The notes: a model not told the origin generated them from the letters alone. Shown: positions 36,687-45,402, counted from the stretch's first letter. The stretch is DNA of 64,000 nucleotides from Chitinophaga silvatica (GCF_003419895.1 NZ_QPMM01000016.1:25631-89630), one strand, 5' to 3'. Made by a program: numbers and translations.

Positions 36687-38009
36687 ATGAAGAACATACT
36701 GTTGTTTGGCGCCGGAAAATCGGCCACAAGCCTTATCGACTATTTGTTAACAAATGCACCCCGACAAAAATGGCATGTAACCGTGGCAGATCATGATCTT
36801 GCCCTGGTTAAATCCAAAATCGGAAAGTCTTATTATGCAACCGCTACGAGCTTCGATATTAAAGAACAAGATGCCAGACAACAACTGATTCAGGAAACCG
36901 ATTTAGTTATTTCACTACTTCCTCCACCCCTCCACATTTTTGTAGCAAAGGACTGCCTTCAGTTCAAAAAGAACTTACTCACCGCTTCCTACATAGATCC
37001 GGCAGTAAAAGCCTTACAGAAAGAAATTGAAGATGCAGGCATATTGTTCCTCTACGAAATGGGGCTCGACCCGGGAATAGATCATATGTCGGCCATGAAG
37101 CTGATTCACTCCATTGAAAAGAAAGGAGGACAGATATTTTCCTTCAAATCTTACTGCGGTGGATTAATATCTCCTGAGAACAACGATAATCCTTGGCAAT
37201 ATAAAGTTACCTGGAATGCCCGCAACATTGTACTCGCTGGCAATTCAGGAGCTATTTTTAAGGAAAAAGGTAAAGTGAAAGAAGTAGCTTATGATCAACT
37301 GTTTGATCATAACAAAACCATTCAAATTCCTGGATTAGGTAAGTTGGCTTACTATCCCAACAGGGATTCGATGGGATATATGGAATCCTATAACCTGCAC
37401 GACTTATCGACCTTCATGCGGGCAACACTCAGATTTCCAGACTTTTGTGAAGGCTGGAATGCATTGATAAAACTTGGCTTGACAGACGACAGCAAAAAAA
37501 TCGATACAACCCAATTAACCTACAACAATTGGGCTGGTCAGCACGTTGATACTCATGAAAGCTCCCCCGAAGAAAATATGGCGCAGTATCTTGGCGTTAG
37601 CAGCAAATCTAAAGTTATCCGACAACTAAAATATCTGGGATTATTCAATACAGAAATCATAAATTTAGGTGAGCAAACAAATGCAGGCATCTTACAGAAT
37701 CTGGTGGAACAAAAGTTAAAAATGGAACCCACCGATAAGGACATGGTAGTGATGATGCATGAACTTGAATTCGAGCGGCGGAATATGGCTACCAGAATGC
37801 ACAGTTATATGATTTGTTTGGGTGATGATAATGTGCATACGGCAATGGCTAAAACAGTTGGACTTCCACTGGGCATTATGGCCAAATTATTACTTCAGGA
37901 AAAAATTACGCTTAAAGGACTACATATACCGATTCTTCCAGAAATCTATAATCCGGTTCTGAAAGAATTAGAAGAATACGATATCAGGTTTGAAGAAAGC
38001 TTCGAGTAA
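36687..38009 (+). CDS. saccharopine dehydrogenase-family oxidoreductase
   Basis: A 440-residue protein. The N-terminal Rossmann fold begins with ILLFGAGKSATSLIDYL (GXGXXA-type nucleotide site, residues 7-12), followed by DLVISLLPPPLH and LTASYIDPAVKALQ; YEMGLDPGIDHM is typical of the saccharopine reductase / lysine-ketoglutarate reductase group. Likely a NADP-linked amino-acid oxidoreductase; whether it acts in lysine catabolism cannot be told from this locus, as no other pathway gene is adjacent. Confidence 0.85.
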   Translation: MKNILLFGAGKSATSLIDYLLTNAPRQKWHVTVADHDLALVKSKIGKSYYATATSFDIKEQDARQQLIQETDLVISLLPPPLHIFVAKDCLQFKKNLLTASYIDPAVKALQKEIEDAGILFLYEMGLDPGIDHMSAMKLIHSIEKKGGQIFSFKSYCGGLISPENNDNPWQYKVTWNARNIVLAGNSGAIFKEKGKVKEVAYDQLFDHNKTIQIPGLGKLAYYPNRDSMGYMESYNLHDLSTFMRATLRFPDFCEGWNALIKLGLTDDSKKIDTTQLTYNNWAGQHVDTHESSPEENMAQYLGVSSKSKVIRQLKYLGLFNTEIINLGEQTNAGILQNLVEQKLKMEPTDKDMVVMMHELEFERRNMATRMHSYMICLGDDNVHTAMAKTVGLPLGIMAKLLLQEKITLKGLHIPILPEIYNPVLKELEEYDIRFEESFE

Positions 38010-38055
38010 GATATTCTTTCCTATGGTGGACTCTATCGGTAGAAGGATTTGTGAT

Positions 38056-38080
38056 ACCTCCCCTTTACGGGGAGGTTTTT
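38056..38080. terminator. bidirectional terminator
   Basis: ACCTCCCC (38056-38063), loop TTTAC, GGGGAGGT (38069-38076), then T's. It lies between the saccharopine dehydrogenase-like gene and the convergent sirtuin gene. Confidence 0.85.
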
Positions 38081-38083
38081 TAT

Positions 38084-38761
38084 TTACAGCAAAATATTCA
38101 ATAGTTCCGCAACACCTTCTGTTGCCGGCTTTTCGATACGATGAATATTCGAATTACCGATGTAAGGAATCTTTCTGTCTATTACATAAACCGGAACTAC
38201 TTCGGTTACATAATTCAGCAAACTGGCTGCAGGATATACCTGTAAGGATGTACCCACCACCACAAATATATCTGCCTGTAAAACATGCTTAAGGGCCAGT
38301 TCAATCATAGGAACAGCCTCACCGAACCAAACAATATGTGGCCTTAACTGGCCACCATCATCTGCCAGATCTCCCATCTTGATATCCTCATACGTTTCAT
38401 AGATCAATTCTTCATTTGTAACACTACGCATTTTAAAAATTTCTCCATGTAAGTGTATGACAGCTGATGAGCCTCCTCTTTCATGCAGGTCGTCGATATT
38501 CTGCGTGATGATCTGCACATCGTACTTTTCTTCCAGTTTTGCCAGGCCAGTATGTGCAGCATTAGGCTGGGCAGCCTTAACGTCGCGGCGGCGGGAATTG
38601 TAAAAGTCCTGCACCAGTTGAGGGTTCTTTTCCCAACCTTTAGGGCTGGCAACTTCATACACATCGTACCCTTCCCAAAGACCATCTGAATCTCTGAATG
38701 TCCGGAGCCCACTTTCTGCGCTGATGCCTGCTCCGGTAAGCACCACTAATTTTGGTTTCAT
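38084..38761 (-). CDS. cobB: Sir2-family NAD-dependent protein deacylase, zinc-site-less
   Basis: A 225-residue sirtuin that removes acyl groups from lysine with NAD+. Motifs: LTGAGISAESGLRTFRDSDGLW (NAD site), TQNIDDLHERGG and catalytic His in VIHLHGE, HIVWFGEAVP, VVVGTSLQVYPAA. The YxxR-type desuccinylase signature is not obvious. The two CXXC pairs that hold zinc in most sirtuins are missing; only RSVTNEELIYETYED is found where they would be. It is encoded in a convergent pair with the saccharopine dehydrogenase-like gene. Confidence 0.9.
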   Translation of the reverse strand: MKPKLVVLTGAGISAESGLRTFRDSDGLWEGYDVYEVASPKGWEKNPQLVQDFYNSRRRDVKAAQPNAAHTGLAKLEEKYDVQIITQNIDDLHERGGSSAVIHLHGEIFKMRSVTNEELIYETYEDIKMGDLADDGGQLRPHIVWFGEAVPMIELALKHVLQADIFVVVGTSLQVYPAASLLNYVTEVVPVYVIDRKIPYIGNSNIHRIEKPATEGVAELLNILL

Positions 38762-38784
38762 GAAATTTCGTTTATAGGTTAACG

Positions 38785-39621
38785 TTAATTAGTACCGATG
38801 GTAGCTTTTTTAGCTTTTCTCTTTATTCTCCATCTTCTCACAAAAATATAAAGAAAACCAATAACTATTATATACGGCCATCCACTGGTTAACCATAAAA
38901 TAAACTCTACCAGGCTATTCCATCCATCCTTAACAGCATCCCATAATTTGCTGATAAAGCCAGGTTGTACCTGATTATTTTTGAAAGTCTGAGTATAAAT
39001 AACCCTTAAGCTGCTAAAACTTACCTCCTGGTCGATTTGCTTTAACCGGCTTTGCATCGATTCTATACCTCCCCTGACTTCACTTAGCTTCTCTTCTATT
39101 TCTATCATTTCATTAACCTTGCCTGCCTTTTTCAACAGCTCGAGATACCGACTTTCCAAAGCTTGTTGGGCATGCATCCTCGCTTCAGTATCTATGTATT
39201 CGGATGTTACATCATTCGAATTAATAGTCTTTTCTTCAACGGTTAATGCAATAGCACTCAGGGCATCCAGGCTTTTTTCCAAATTATCGGAAGGCACTTT
39301 AAAGGTGACCTCATTTCTCCACTGATACGATTCCCTATTCTCCTTTTCATCACTGGTATATCCTCCAAATTTTTTGATACTATCCAGCACCTGATGCTTG
39401 CATTTCTCATATTGATCTGTAGTAAAATGCAGTGTTGCTCTCCTGATCAGTTTAGCAGGAGCTTTGGCTTGTTTGTAAGTTTCATGTTCTGCATCCAAAG
39501 GCAAATGAATTTCTTCCATCTTTATTGCATGATTAGCTGCAATTGCAGATGTATGGGAGGAAGAATGCTGACATGCCGTTAAAGTCAGTATTCCAACGAT
39601 TAAGTAAATTTTTGCGTTCAT
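38785..39621 (-). CDS. DUF4349 membrane-anchored lipoprotein
   Basis: A 278-residue protein with lipobox LTAC (Cys17). Residues ~55-210 form the DUF4349 domain (IRRATLHFTTDQYEKC, NEVTFKVPSDNLEKSLDAL, TEARMHAQQALESRYLELLKKA as a coiled coil). A C-terminal membrane helix (WPYIIVIGFLYIFV) precedes a basic tail (RRWRIKRKAKKA), so the protein spans the inner membrane with its main domain outside. Function unknown. A long inverted repeat lies upstream. Confidence 0.8.
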   Translation of the reverse strand: MNAKIYLIVGILTLTACQHSSSHTSAIAANHAIKMEEIHLPLDAEHETYKQAKAPAKLIRRATLHFTTDQYEKCKHQVLDSIKKFGGYTSDEKENRESYQWRNEVTFKVPSDNLEKSLDALSAIALTVEEKTINSNDVTSEYIDTEARMHAQQALESRYLELLKKAGKVNEMIEIEEKLSEVRGGIESMQSRLKQIDQEVSFSSLRVIYTQTFKNNQVQPGFISKLWDAVKDGWNSLVEFILWLTSGWPYIIVIGFLYIFVRRWRIKRKAKKATIGTN

Positions 39622-39722
39622 AGAGTAGGCTTTAGGGTTAGATTCCTGAAATCTTTGAATTCCATAAAGGGGTTGAAAATTTATTAAATAGATTTGAAGA
39701 GTTGTTTATATAGTGGTTATAT
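39622..39722. other. 5' region of the DUF4349 gene
   Basis: About 100 bp, AT-rich, probably holding the DUF4349 promoter on the minus strand; no clear motif was seen. The repeat at 39723-40050 lies immediately upstream. Confidence 0.35.
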
Positions 39723-40050
39723 GGGGGAATTGAAGAAATTTTATATTGAATTGATTTCTATTCTCTATAGGATCTAAAATGGTGAATAAACATCCTTGAC
39801 CGTAGATTGGGCGGGGGCAAGCCCCGCCCCTACAGGGTTTCATCGAAATAATTTTTTTTCTGGTAATTAAATTTCATATTAAAATCAATTCTGGAAAGAA
39901 ATAATTCTACAATATCGAGCCTGTAATCCGATGAAACCCTGTAGGGGCTGGGCTTGCCACAGCCCTATCTATGGTTAAGGAAAGTTGTCAACCATTTTTG
40001 ATCCAATACTGAATAGAAATCAATTCAATATAAAATTTCTTCAAATCCCC
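39723..40050. repeat. 328-bp nested inverted repeat
   Basis: The outer arms, e.g. GAAGAAATTTTATATTGAAT on the left and its complement near 40011-40050, are nearly identical for ~40 bp. Imperfect pairing continues inward (AGGATCTAAAATGGT / ACCATTTTTGATCC), then a GC-rich core: GGGCGGGGGCAAGCCCCGCC, CTACAGGGTTTCATCG on the left and CGATGAAACCCTGTAG on the right. The centre is AT-rich. Base composition is unlike its surroundings. No reading frame or TSD is clear; it could be a MITE-like element. Confidence 0.85.
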
Positions 40051-40094
40051 TAACATAATATCCTGGCACCGGAAACGAATATCTACCAGACTAA

Positions 40095-40134
40095 AAAAGA
40101 GGCAGTCTCTACAAAATAGAAACTGCCTCTTTTT
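40095..40134 (-). terminator. EVE gene terminator
   Basis: AAAAGAGGCAGT (40095-40106) pairs with ACTGCCTCTTTT (40122-40133). On the minus strand the stem is followed by a T-run. It lies 20 nt after the EVE gene stop. Confidence 0.85.
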
Positions 40135-40152
40135 ACTCTTATATTCAGTGAT

Positions 40153-40563
40153 TTATTTCATACCGCCCATTTCCATGATCACATCAAACTCTTCGGGAGT
40201 GACATTGCAAACAGAGAGTCGGCCTTGTCGGATCAGGGATAGATTAGCCAATTTTTTCTCAGCTTTCATTTGCGTCAGGGTAACTGGTTTTTTAAAGGCT
40301 TTGAGTGGCTTCAGATCTACCACTACCCAGTTTGGATCGGGAGTTGTGGGGTCTTGATAACTTTCTTTGGCAACAGTAGCCAGTCCAACGATTTCCAGGC
40401 CTTCGTTGCTATGATAAAACAATACCTGATCGTTTTTTTTCATTGCTCTGAGGTTGTTACGTGCCTGATAGTTGCGCACTCCATCCCAGAAGGTAACTTT
40501 ATCTTTCACAAACTGATCCCAGGAATATTTGAAGGGTTCAGATTTCACCAACCAATAATTCAT
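40153..40563 (-). CDS. EVE-domain protein
   Basis: A 136-residue single EVE domain, a PUA-related fold. The start MNYWLVKSEPFKYSWDQF and WDGVRNYQARNNLRAMKKND are family signatures. EVE proteins bind modified bases in RNA or DNA in other systems (YTH-like). It lies in a run of minus-strand genes with an Fe-S protein and ribH but shares no clear function with them. Ligand unknown. Confidence 0.88.
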   Translation of the reverse strand: MNYWLVKSEPFKYSWDQFVKDKVTFWDGVRNYQARNNLRAMKKNDQVLFYHSNEGLEIVGLATVAKESYQDPTTPDPNWVVVDLKPLKAFKKPVTLTQMKAEKKLANLSLIRQGRLSVCNVTPEEFDVIMEMGGMK

Positions 40564-40598
40564 ATTAATCCAATTAAGTTGATCAATTAATAATGTGC

Positions 40599-41318
40599 TT
40601 ACCAGCCGCTGGCCAATACGTCAGCGATATGCATTACCTTAATGTTGTTGCCATGTTTGCGGATATAACCATCCAGGTGCATGAGGCAAGACAGGTCGGT
40701 AGATATGAGGTATTCGGCACCACTATTAACAGCATTATGAACTTTCTGTTCACCCATATTAACGGAAATTGGTTCGAACTTTACGGCGAAAGTACCGCCA
40801 AAACCGCAACAGACTTCACAATCGTTCATTTCTCTCAACTCTAGTCCTTTAACTTTTTCCAGGAGTTTGCGAGGTCCTTGTTTAATTCCACATTCTCTTA
40901 AAGCGCCGCAGGCATCATGGTAGGTACCAACGCCATTGAGGGTTGCGCCCAAGTCGGTTACGTGTAAAACATCGGTAAGAAACTCTGTGAATTCGAAGAG
41001 GTTCTTTTTCAGGAGTTTCACGTCGTTATGTACAGCAGAATTATCGAAAAGTTTGCCGTAGTAGTTTCTTACAAATCCGGTGCAGGAGCCACTTGGTGCA
41101 ACGATATAATCGAAAGTCTTAAAATCCTTTATAAATTTTGTGGCAACAGTGCGGCATTCGTCCTGGTATCCGGCGTTATAAGCGGGTTGTCCGCAACAGG
41201 TTTGTTCTGTATTGTACATCACATTGCATCCCAGTTTCTCGAGTACTTTCACCATGTTGAAGGCAGTTTCCGGAAACAGTTGATCTACAAAGCATGGTAT
41301 AAATAGCTGTACATTCAT
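40599..41318 (-). CDS. LutA/YkgE-type (Fe-S)-binding protein
   Basis: A 239-residue protein with two CCG domains: CCGQPAYNAGY (about residue 42) and CCGFGGTF (about residue 190). This matches the LutA/YkgE subunit of L-lactate oxidation complexes and heterodisulfide reductase-like proteins. No LutB or LutC gene is next to it, so partners must be elsewhere. It lies 34 nt upstream of the EVE gene and 21 nt after ribH, all minus-strand. Confidence 0.88.
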   Translation of the reverse strand: MNVQLFIPCFVDQLFPETAFNMVKVLEKLGCNVMYNTEQTCCGQPAYNAGYQDECRTVATKFIKDFKTFDYIVAPSGSCTGFVRNYYGKLFDNSAVHNDVKLLKKNLFEFTEFLTDVLHVTDLGATLNGVGTYHDACGALRECGIKQGPRKLLEKVKGLELREMNDCEVCCGFGGTFAVKFEPISVNMGEQKVHNAVNSGAEYLISTDLSCLMHLDGYIRKHGNNIKVMHIADVLASGW

Positions 41319-41339
41319 CTTAGTTCTTTTTTGGCTGCA

Positions 41340-41840
41340 TTATTTTCTAGCCAGCTGACGTTGCAAAGCAATCATCTTCAGGGCTGTAATTGCGGCTTCC
41401 TCACCTTTGTGACCATGAGCACCACCCAGTCGGTCTAACGCTTGTTGTTCGTTATCCACTGTCAGAATTCCAAATATAACAGGAACGGGTAATTGAAGGT
41501 TCAATTGAAGTATACCTTCGGTGACAGCTTTACATACATAGTCGAAATGTGGAGTTTCTCCGCGAATTACGCAACCAAAAGCAATAATAGCGCCAGGTTG
41601 ATTTCCTGTGCCCACGGTAGCTTCCCAATATTGTTTACATGCGTAAGGTAATTCGAAAGCGCCGGGAACTATTATTTTATCGGCTCTTGAAACATTGTAT
41701 TGGGTGAGTGCTCTTTCGGAACCTGCTACCAGTTCATTTACGATGGAATCATTCCATTCGGTATACACCATAACAACACTGGCATCCTCTAAATTGAGAA
41801 TGCCAGCGTCGTTAAGTAAGCTTTTATTATGATCGGACAT
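41340..41840 (-). CDS. ribH: 6,7-dimethyl-8-ribityllumazine synthase
   Basis: A 166-residue riboflavin pathway enzyme. It condenses 3,4-dihydroxy-2-butanone 4-phosphate with 5-amino-6-ribitylaminouracil, giving lumazine; subunits form an icosahedral or pentameric shell. Motifs: YTEWNDSIVNELVAG, VPGAFELPYACK, CVIRGETPHFDYVCK, PVIFGILTVDNEQQA. ATG 41840 is chosen over a TTG at 41849. It is followed by the Fe-S protein gene and preceded by the TPR gene after 47 nt. Confidence 0.93.
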   Translation of the reverse strand: MSDHNKSLLNDAGILNLEDASVVMVYTEWNDSIVNELVAGSERALTQYNVSRADKIIVPGAFELPYACKQYWEATVGTGNQPGAIIAFGCVIRGETPHFDYVCKAVTEGILQLNLQLPVPVIFGILTVDNEQQALDRLGGAHGHKGEEAAITALKMIALQRQLARK

Positions 41841-41887
41841 AAAAACCAATTTAGTAGATGCATAGGAGCCAGGCTCCTTTCATTCTA

Positions 41888-42586
41888 TTAATTTCTTACT
41901 TCTCCCAGTCTTGCCAGGTATTTATCCATTTCCAAACCTTCTTTAGATTTAGGAAATTTATCTTTAATTTCTTTGTAGATAGCGATAGCTTCCTGTCCTT
42001 TACCTGCTTTTTCCAGAGCCATACCAGCGCGGAACAGGTAGATAGGAGCAGTTAATTCGTTATCGTTATAGTGACCAGCTTTTTTGTAGGAATCAATACC
42101 TTCAGCGGTTTTGCCCAGTTCCATGTAAGCATCACCGATTAAGCCGTATGCAGTAGGCTGAAGCATTAAATCGTCTGAACTGAAAGATTTCAGCATTTCG
42201 ATACCTTTCTGGTAATCTCCCAGGTGCATATAGCATACTCCTGCGCTGTATTTAGCAATGTTACCTGCTTTAGTGCCACCGTATTTATTAATAACCTGCA
42301 AAAAGCCATAATTATTACCATCACCGTTCAGAGCCAGTTTAAATGAATCTACAGCAAAGTAGTTTTGAGCATGGAAGATCATTTCCTGAGCTTTAGTTTC
42401 ATTTGGTTGTTTAATTAAACGGTTATAGCCGAAGAAACCACCAACTACTACCACCGCAGCTACTAATCCGATAGTAATATTCTTTTTGTGTAGTTGGAAG
42501 AAATCCTCTACGCGATGCATGGAAGTTTCCAGATCAAAATTTTTTGCAGGTTGAGGTGTTGTGGCTTTATCTTTTGTTGCTGCCAT
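41888..42586 (-). CDS. membrane-anchored TPR protein, YfgM-like
   Basis: A 232-residue protein with a cytosolic N-terminus, one membrane helix (ITIGLVAAVVVVGGFFGY, about 38-55) and a periplasmic set of TPR-like helices (AKYSAGVCYMHLGDYQKGIEML, AYGLIGDAYMELGKTAEGIDSY, and others). The layout resembles YfgM, an ancillary translocon-linked chaperone. It precedes ribH with a 47-nt gap. The short Pro/Lys/Thr-rich N-terminus is typical of Bacteroidota forms. Confidence 0.8.
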   Translation of the reverse strand: MAATKDKATTPQPAKNFDLETSMHRVEDFFQLHKKNITIGLVAAVVVVGGFFGYNRLIKQPNETKAQEMIFHAQNYFAVDSFKLALNGDGNNYGFLQVINKYGGTKAGNIAKYSAGVCYMHLGDYQKGIEMLKSFSSDDLMLQPTAYGLIGDAYMELGKTAEGIDSYKKAGHYNDNELTAPIYLFRAGMALEKAGKGQEAIAIYKEIKDKFPKSKEGLEMDKYLARLGEVRN

Positions 42587-42653
42587 TTTAAGGTGTAATT
42601 ATGATTTGCTTGGTTATTTAATAGGTATTAATCGCTCACTTCCTAGTTAACAC

Positions 42654-42702
42654 TTAGCCTTTAATAAAGGCAAACTTTAAAATTGTCTTTATTAAAGGCT
42701 AA
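42654..42702 (-). terminator. pdhA terminator, 20-bp stem
   Basis: TTAGCCTTTAATAAAGGCAA (42654-42673) pairs with the stretch at 42683-42702, one G-U. It lies just after the pdhA stop on the minus strand, between pdhA and the TPR gene. Confidence 0.7.
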
Positions 42703-42723
42703 AAAAGCTAACAATTAATTGCT

Positions 42724-43716
42724 TTAGTCTACGATGAAAGGATAATCTTCCTGAACATAAACATCTTTCAGGAGTTCATTATCATCTGGCCAAGGAGACT
42801 CTTCCGCAAAAGTTACGCATTCTTCGACCTCTTGTTTAACTCGTTCGTTGATTGCTTCAATTTCTGCTTCAGTAGCCCATTTATTTTTTTGGATCACTTT
42901 CAATACTTCATTGATAGGATCTTTTTCCTTGTATTCTTCTAACTCTTCTTTAGTACGGTATTTAGCCGGATCGCTCATAGAGTGACCACGGTAGCGGTAC
43001 GTTTTGATTTCGAGGAGAGTTGGACCACCATTTTCGCGTGCGCGTTTTACGGCTCTTTCCACTCCTTCGTGTACGGTTTCACAGCTCATACCATCGATAG
43101 AATCGGCAGGCATTTCATAGGCATCTGCGAGTTTGTAAATATCCAGTACATTGGAAGTACGTTCTACTGAAGTACCCATTGCGTACATGTTATTTTCGCA
43201 AATGAAGATTACCGGCAGTTTCCAGGTCATTGCCATGTTAAAGGTTTCATGCAGGATACCCTGACGGGCAGCTCCATCACCGAAGAAACAAAGCACAACA
43301 TTGTCTGTTCCCAGGTATTGTTCTGCAAATGCCAAACCGGCACCTGTACCAATCTGAGCTCCTACAATGCCATGACCGCCATAAAATCCGTGTTCTTTTG
43401 AGAAAAAGTGCATACTGCCTCCCTTTCCTTTCGAACAACCGGTTGCTTTTCCATACATTTCTGCCATACAAGCCTTAGCGGAAATTCCTTTTGCAATTGC
43501 CAAAGCGTGATCGCGGTATGCAGTAATGAATTTATCCGCAGGTTTTGTTGCTGTCATAGCACCAGCCGCAATTGCTTCCTGTCCTATATATAAGTGACAA
43601 AAACCACGGATTTTTTGCATACCATACAATTGGCCTGTCTTTTCTTCAAAGCGGCGCAGCAAAAGCATCAATTCATACCAGTACAGATATGTCTCTTTGG
43701 TGAATTTCGTCTTCAC
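42724..43716 (-). CDS. pdhA: pyruvate dehydrogenase E1 component, alpha subunit
   Basis: A 330-residue E1-alpha. With the beta subunit it decarboxylates pyruvate with thiamine diphosphate and acetylates the lipoyl E2. The ThDP motif is GDGAARQGILHETFNMAMTW...CENN; the phospho-loop-like region YRYRGHSMSDPAKYR is present. The GTG at 43716 is preferred: it gives the family-typical N-terminus (V)KTKFTKETYLYW, and the upstream TTG at 43755 would lie inside the TATATTTG promoter. pdhB is not adjacent. Confidence 0.9.
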   Translation of the reverse strand: MKTKFTKETYLYWYELMLLLRRFEEKTGQLYGMQKIRGFCHLYIGQEAIAAGAMTATKPADKFITAYRDHALAIAKGISAKACMAEMYGKATGCSKGKGGSMHFFSKEHGFYGGHGIVGAQIGTGAGLAFAEQYLGTDNVVLCFFGDGAARQGILHETFNMAMTWKLPVIFICENNMYAMGTSVERTSNVLDIYKLADAYEMPADSIDGMSCETVHEGVERAVKRARENGGPTLLEIKTYRYRGHSMSDPAKYRTKEELEEYKEKDPINEVLKVIQKNKWATEAEIEAINERVKQEVEECVTFAEESPWPDDNELLKDVYVQEDYPFIVD

Positions 43717-43752
43717 GTCTGTTTTAGTTTGCACTCTTTCTAAATTTGTTCG

Positions 43753-43760
43753 CAAATATA
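43753..43760 (-). promoter_or_regulatory. pdhA -7 promoter element
   Basis: CAAATATA on the plus strand is TATATTTG on the minus strand, a perfect -7 consensus 36 nt before the chosen GTG start. The -33 element is weak. Confidence 0.5.
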
Positions 43761-43885
43761 ACAGGAAAATCGTAAAATGTAAATATCAATTCTTATTCCC
43801 ATTAAATTATACAAAATCATCAATTTCAGAGAGTTTTGTATTTAATTGCAGGAAAATCCCGGGCAACTTCGATGTAGCACGGATT

Positions 43886-43914
43886 TTTGTTACTTATAAA
43901 GTGCATTATTTTCG
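43886..43914 (+). promoter_or_regulatory. recF promoter
   Basis: TTTG (43886-43889) and TATTTTCG (43907-43914) match the Bacteroidota -33/-7 pair with 17-nt spacing; the second has one mismatch to TAnnTTTG. It lies 30 nt before the recF TTG start and supports that start. Confidence 0.5.
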
Positions 43915-43944
43915 CATATTTTTTATTACGCATAATTTTTTTCT

Positions 43945-45024
43945 TTGCTTTATATAAATAACATATCGCTCGTTCAGTTCAAAAATTACCAACAATCCTC
44001 CTTCGACTTCAAAAGCCGCATTATTGGCATTACTGGCCCTAATGGAACCGGTAAAACCAATCTGCTGGATGCTATATACTATTTATGCTTCACCAGAAGC
44101 TATTTCAGCTCAAACGAACAACAAAATACCCAATATACGACCAATGGTTTCCGCTTAACCGGAACTTTCCAGAAAAACGGGCAAACCGAAAAAGTAATCT
44201 GCGTGGTAAAAGACGGGAAAAAGGAAATCAGCCTGAATGATGAAAAATATGACAGATTTTCCAGACATCTGGGCCAATTTCCCGCTGTGATAATCGCCCC
44301 GGACGATGCAGAAATCATTCTTGGAGGTAGTGAGGACAGACGCAAATGGCTCGATAGCCTCCTGTCTCAGCTCTATCCCGAATACCTAGATCATCTGATC
44401 GTTTACCAGAAAATTCTGCTACAAAGAAATACATTGCTTAAAAATATGGCTGATACCGCCAACCCGGATCAGCTCCTTGATATTTTTGACCTGCAACTGG
44501 TCATGCACGGACAACCCGTTCATGAAACCCGCAGGCACTTCCTGCAATCGTTTATCCCTAAAGTACAGGAGCTATACGATTATATAGCGGGTACCCATGA
44601 AACAGTAAGCATTCAATATGCCAGTACACTTACAGAGGAACCTTTCGCTACCCAGTTAACTGCAGCCAGATATAAAGATATGCAGGTACAAAGAACCACT
44701 ACAGGTATACACCGGGATGATATGCTATTCCTTTTAAACGGATACCCGATGAAATCCAGTGCTTCTCAGGGCCAGCGGAAAAGTTTTCTGTTTGCATTAA
44801 AACTGGCTCAATTTGAGGTACTTAAACAGTTAAAACAAATGCCTCCTCTCCTTTTGCTGGATGATATTTTTGAAAAATTAGATCAGGCAAGAATCAGCAG
44901 GTTAATAAACCTGGTAGCCGGAAAAGAATATGGACAAGTCTTTATTACCGATACACATGCGGAAAGACTTCAGACCGCCTTTAGCAATACAGCAGCCGAC
45001 TTGCAACTGATTGCCATAGCCTGA
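43945..45024 (+). CDS. recF: DNA replication and repair protein RecF
   Basis: A 359-residue RecF, which with RecO and RecR loads RecA at single-strand gaps. Walker A GPNGTGKTNLL is at residues 31-41; the LIB-family hinge and signature (SSASQGQRKSFLFALKLAQF) and Walker B LLLLDDIFEKLD follow. The start is TTG: an in-frame stop lies at 43933-43935 and the next residues LYINNISLVQFKNY match the family start exactly, so no ATG is possible. The DUF721 gene follows after a strong hairpin. Confidence 0.93.
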   Translation: MLYINNISLVQFKNYQQSSFDFKSRIIGITGPNGTGKTNLLDAIYYLCFTRSYFSSNEQQNTQYTTNGFRLTGTFQKNGQTEKVICVVKDGKKEISLNDEKYDRFSRHLGQFPAVIIAPDDAEIILGGSEDRRKWLDSLLSQLYPEYLDHLIVYQKILLQRNTLLKNMADTANPDQLLDIFDLQLVMHGQPVHETRRHFLQSFIPKVQELYDYIAGTHETVSIQYASTLTEEPFATQLTAARYKDMQVQRTTTGIHRDDMLFLLNGYPMKSSASQGQRKSFLFALKLAQFEVLKQLKQMPPLLLLDDIFEKLDQARISRLINLVAGKEYGQVFITDTHAERLQTAFSNTAADLQLIAIA

Positions 45025-45072
45025 AAATTTATTACGAATAACGTCTGTCAAACGTCATTCGTAATAAATTTT
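45024..45072 (+). terminator. 16-bp hairpin between recF and the DUF721 gene
   Basis: AAAATTTATTACGAAT (45024-45039) and ATTCGTAATAAATTTT (45057-45072) are perfect complements, with an inner ACGT pairing. It overlaps the last recF codons and likely ends recF transcription, or attenuates read-through into the DUF721 gene. Confidence 0.75.
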
Positions 45073-45108
45073 CCATAGCTTCGCATAAAATCAATTTATC
45101 GTCTACCC

Positions 45109-45396
45109 ATGCGCCACGGAACTACCAGTATTGGAGATGCCCTCAGGGAATTTGTGAACAAGAGCCGGTTGAAACCCCGTCTTACCGAAGTGCGTATTCA
45201 GGAAAACTGGGAGCAAATGATGGGCAAAACAATAGCCCGTTATACCCAAAGCGTACAACTTATCGACAATAAATTAATTGTTACTACAACGGTAGCCCCT
45301 TTAAAGCAGGAATTGAATTATTCGAAAGAGAAGATCATCAAACTGGTAAATGAAATGCTGGGAGAATCCATAGTTAGGGAAGTGATGATCAAGTGA
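45109..45396 (+). CDS. DUF721 (DciA-like) protein
   Basis: A 95-residue protein of the DUF721 family (SIGDALREFVNKSRLKPRLTEVRIQENWEQMMG; KLIVTTTVAPLKQELNYSKEKII). The related DciA is the ancestral loader of the replicative helicase DnaB. Here it is short and follows recF, a common arrangement in many bacteria. Helicase loading in this organism is inference from family. Confidence 0.85.
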   Translation: MRHGTTSIGDALREFVNKSRLKPRLTEVRIQENWEQMMGKTIARYTQSVQLIDNKLIVTTTVAPLKQELNYSKEKIIKLVNEMLGESIVREVMIK

Positions 45397-45402
45397 TGTT
45401 TA

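Noticed and set aside
41340..42586. FMN riboswitch for ribH
   Set aside because: The 47-nt gap before ribH is too short and shows no conserved RFN sequence.
43717..43755. Longer pdhA start at TTG 43755
   Set aside because: It would begin inside the -7 promoter element and adds residues not typical of E1-alpha; GTG 43716 fits better.
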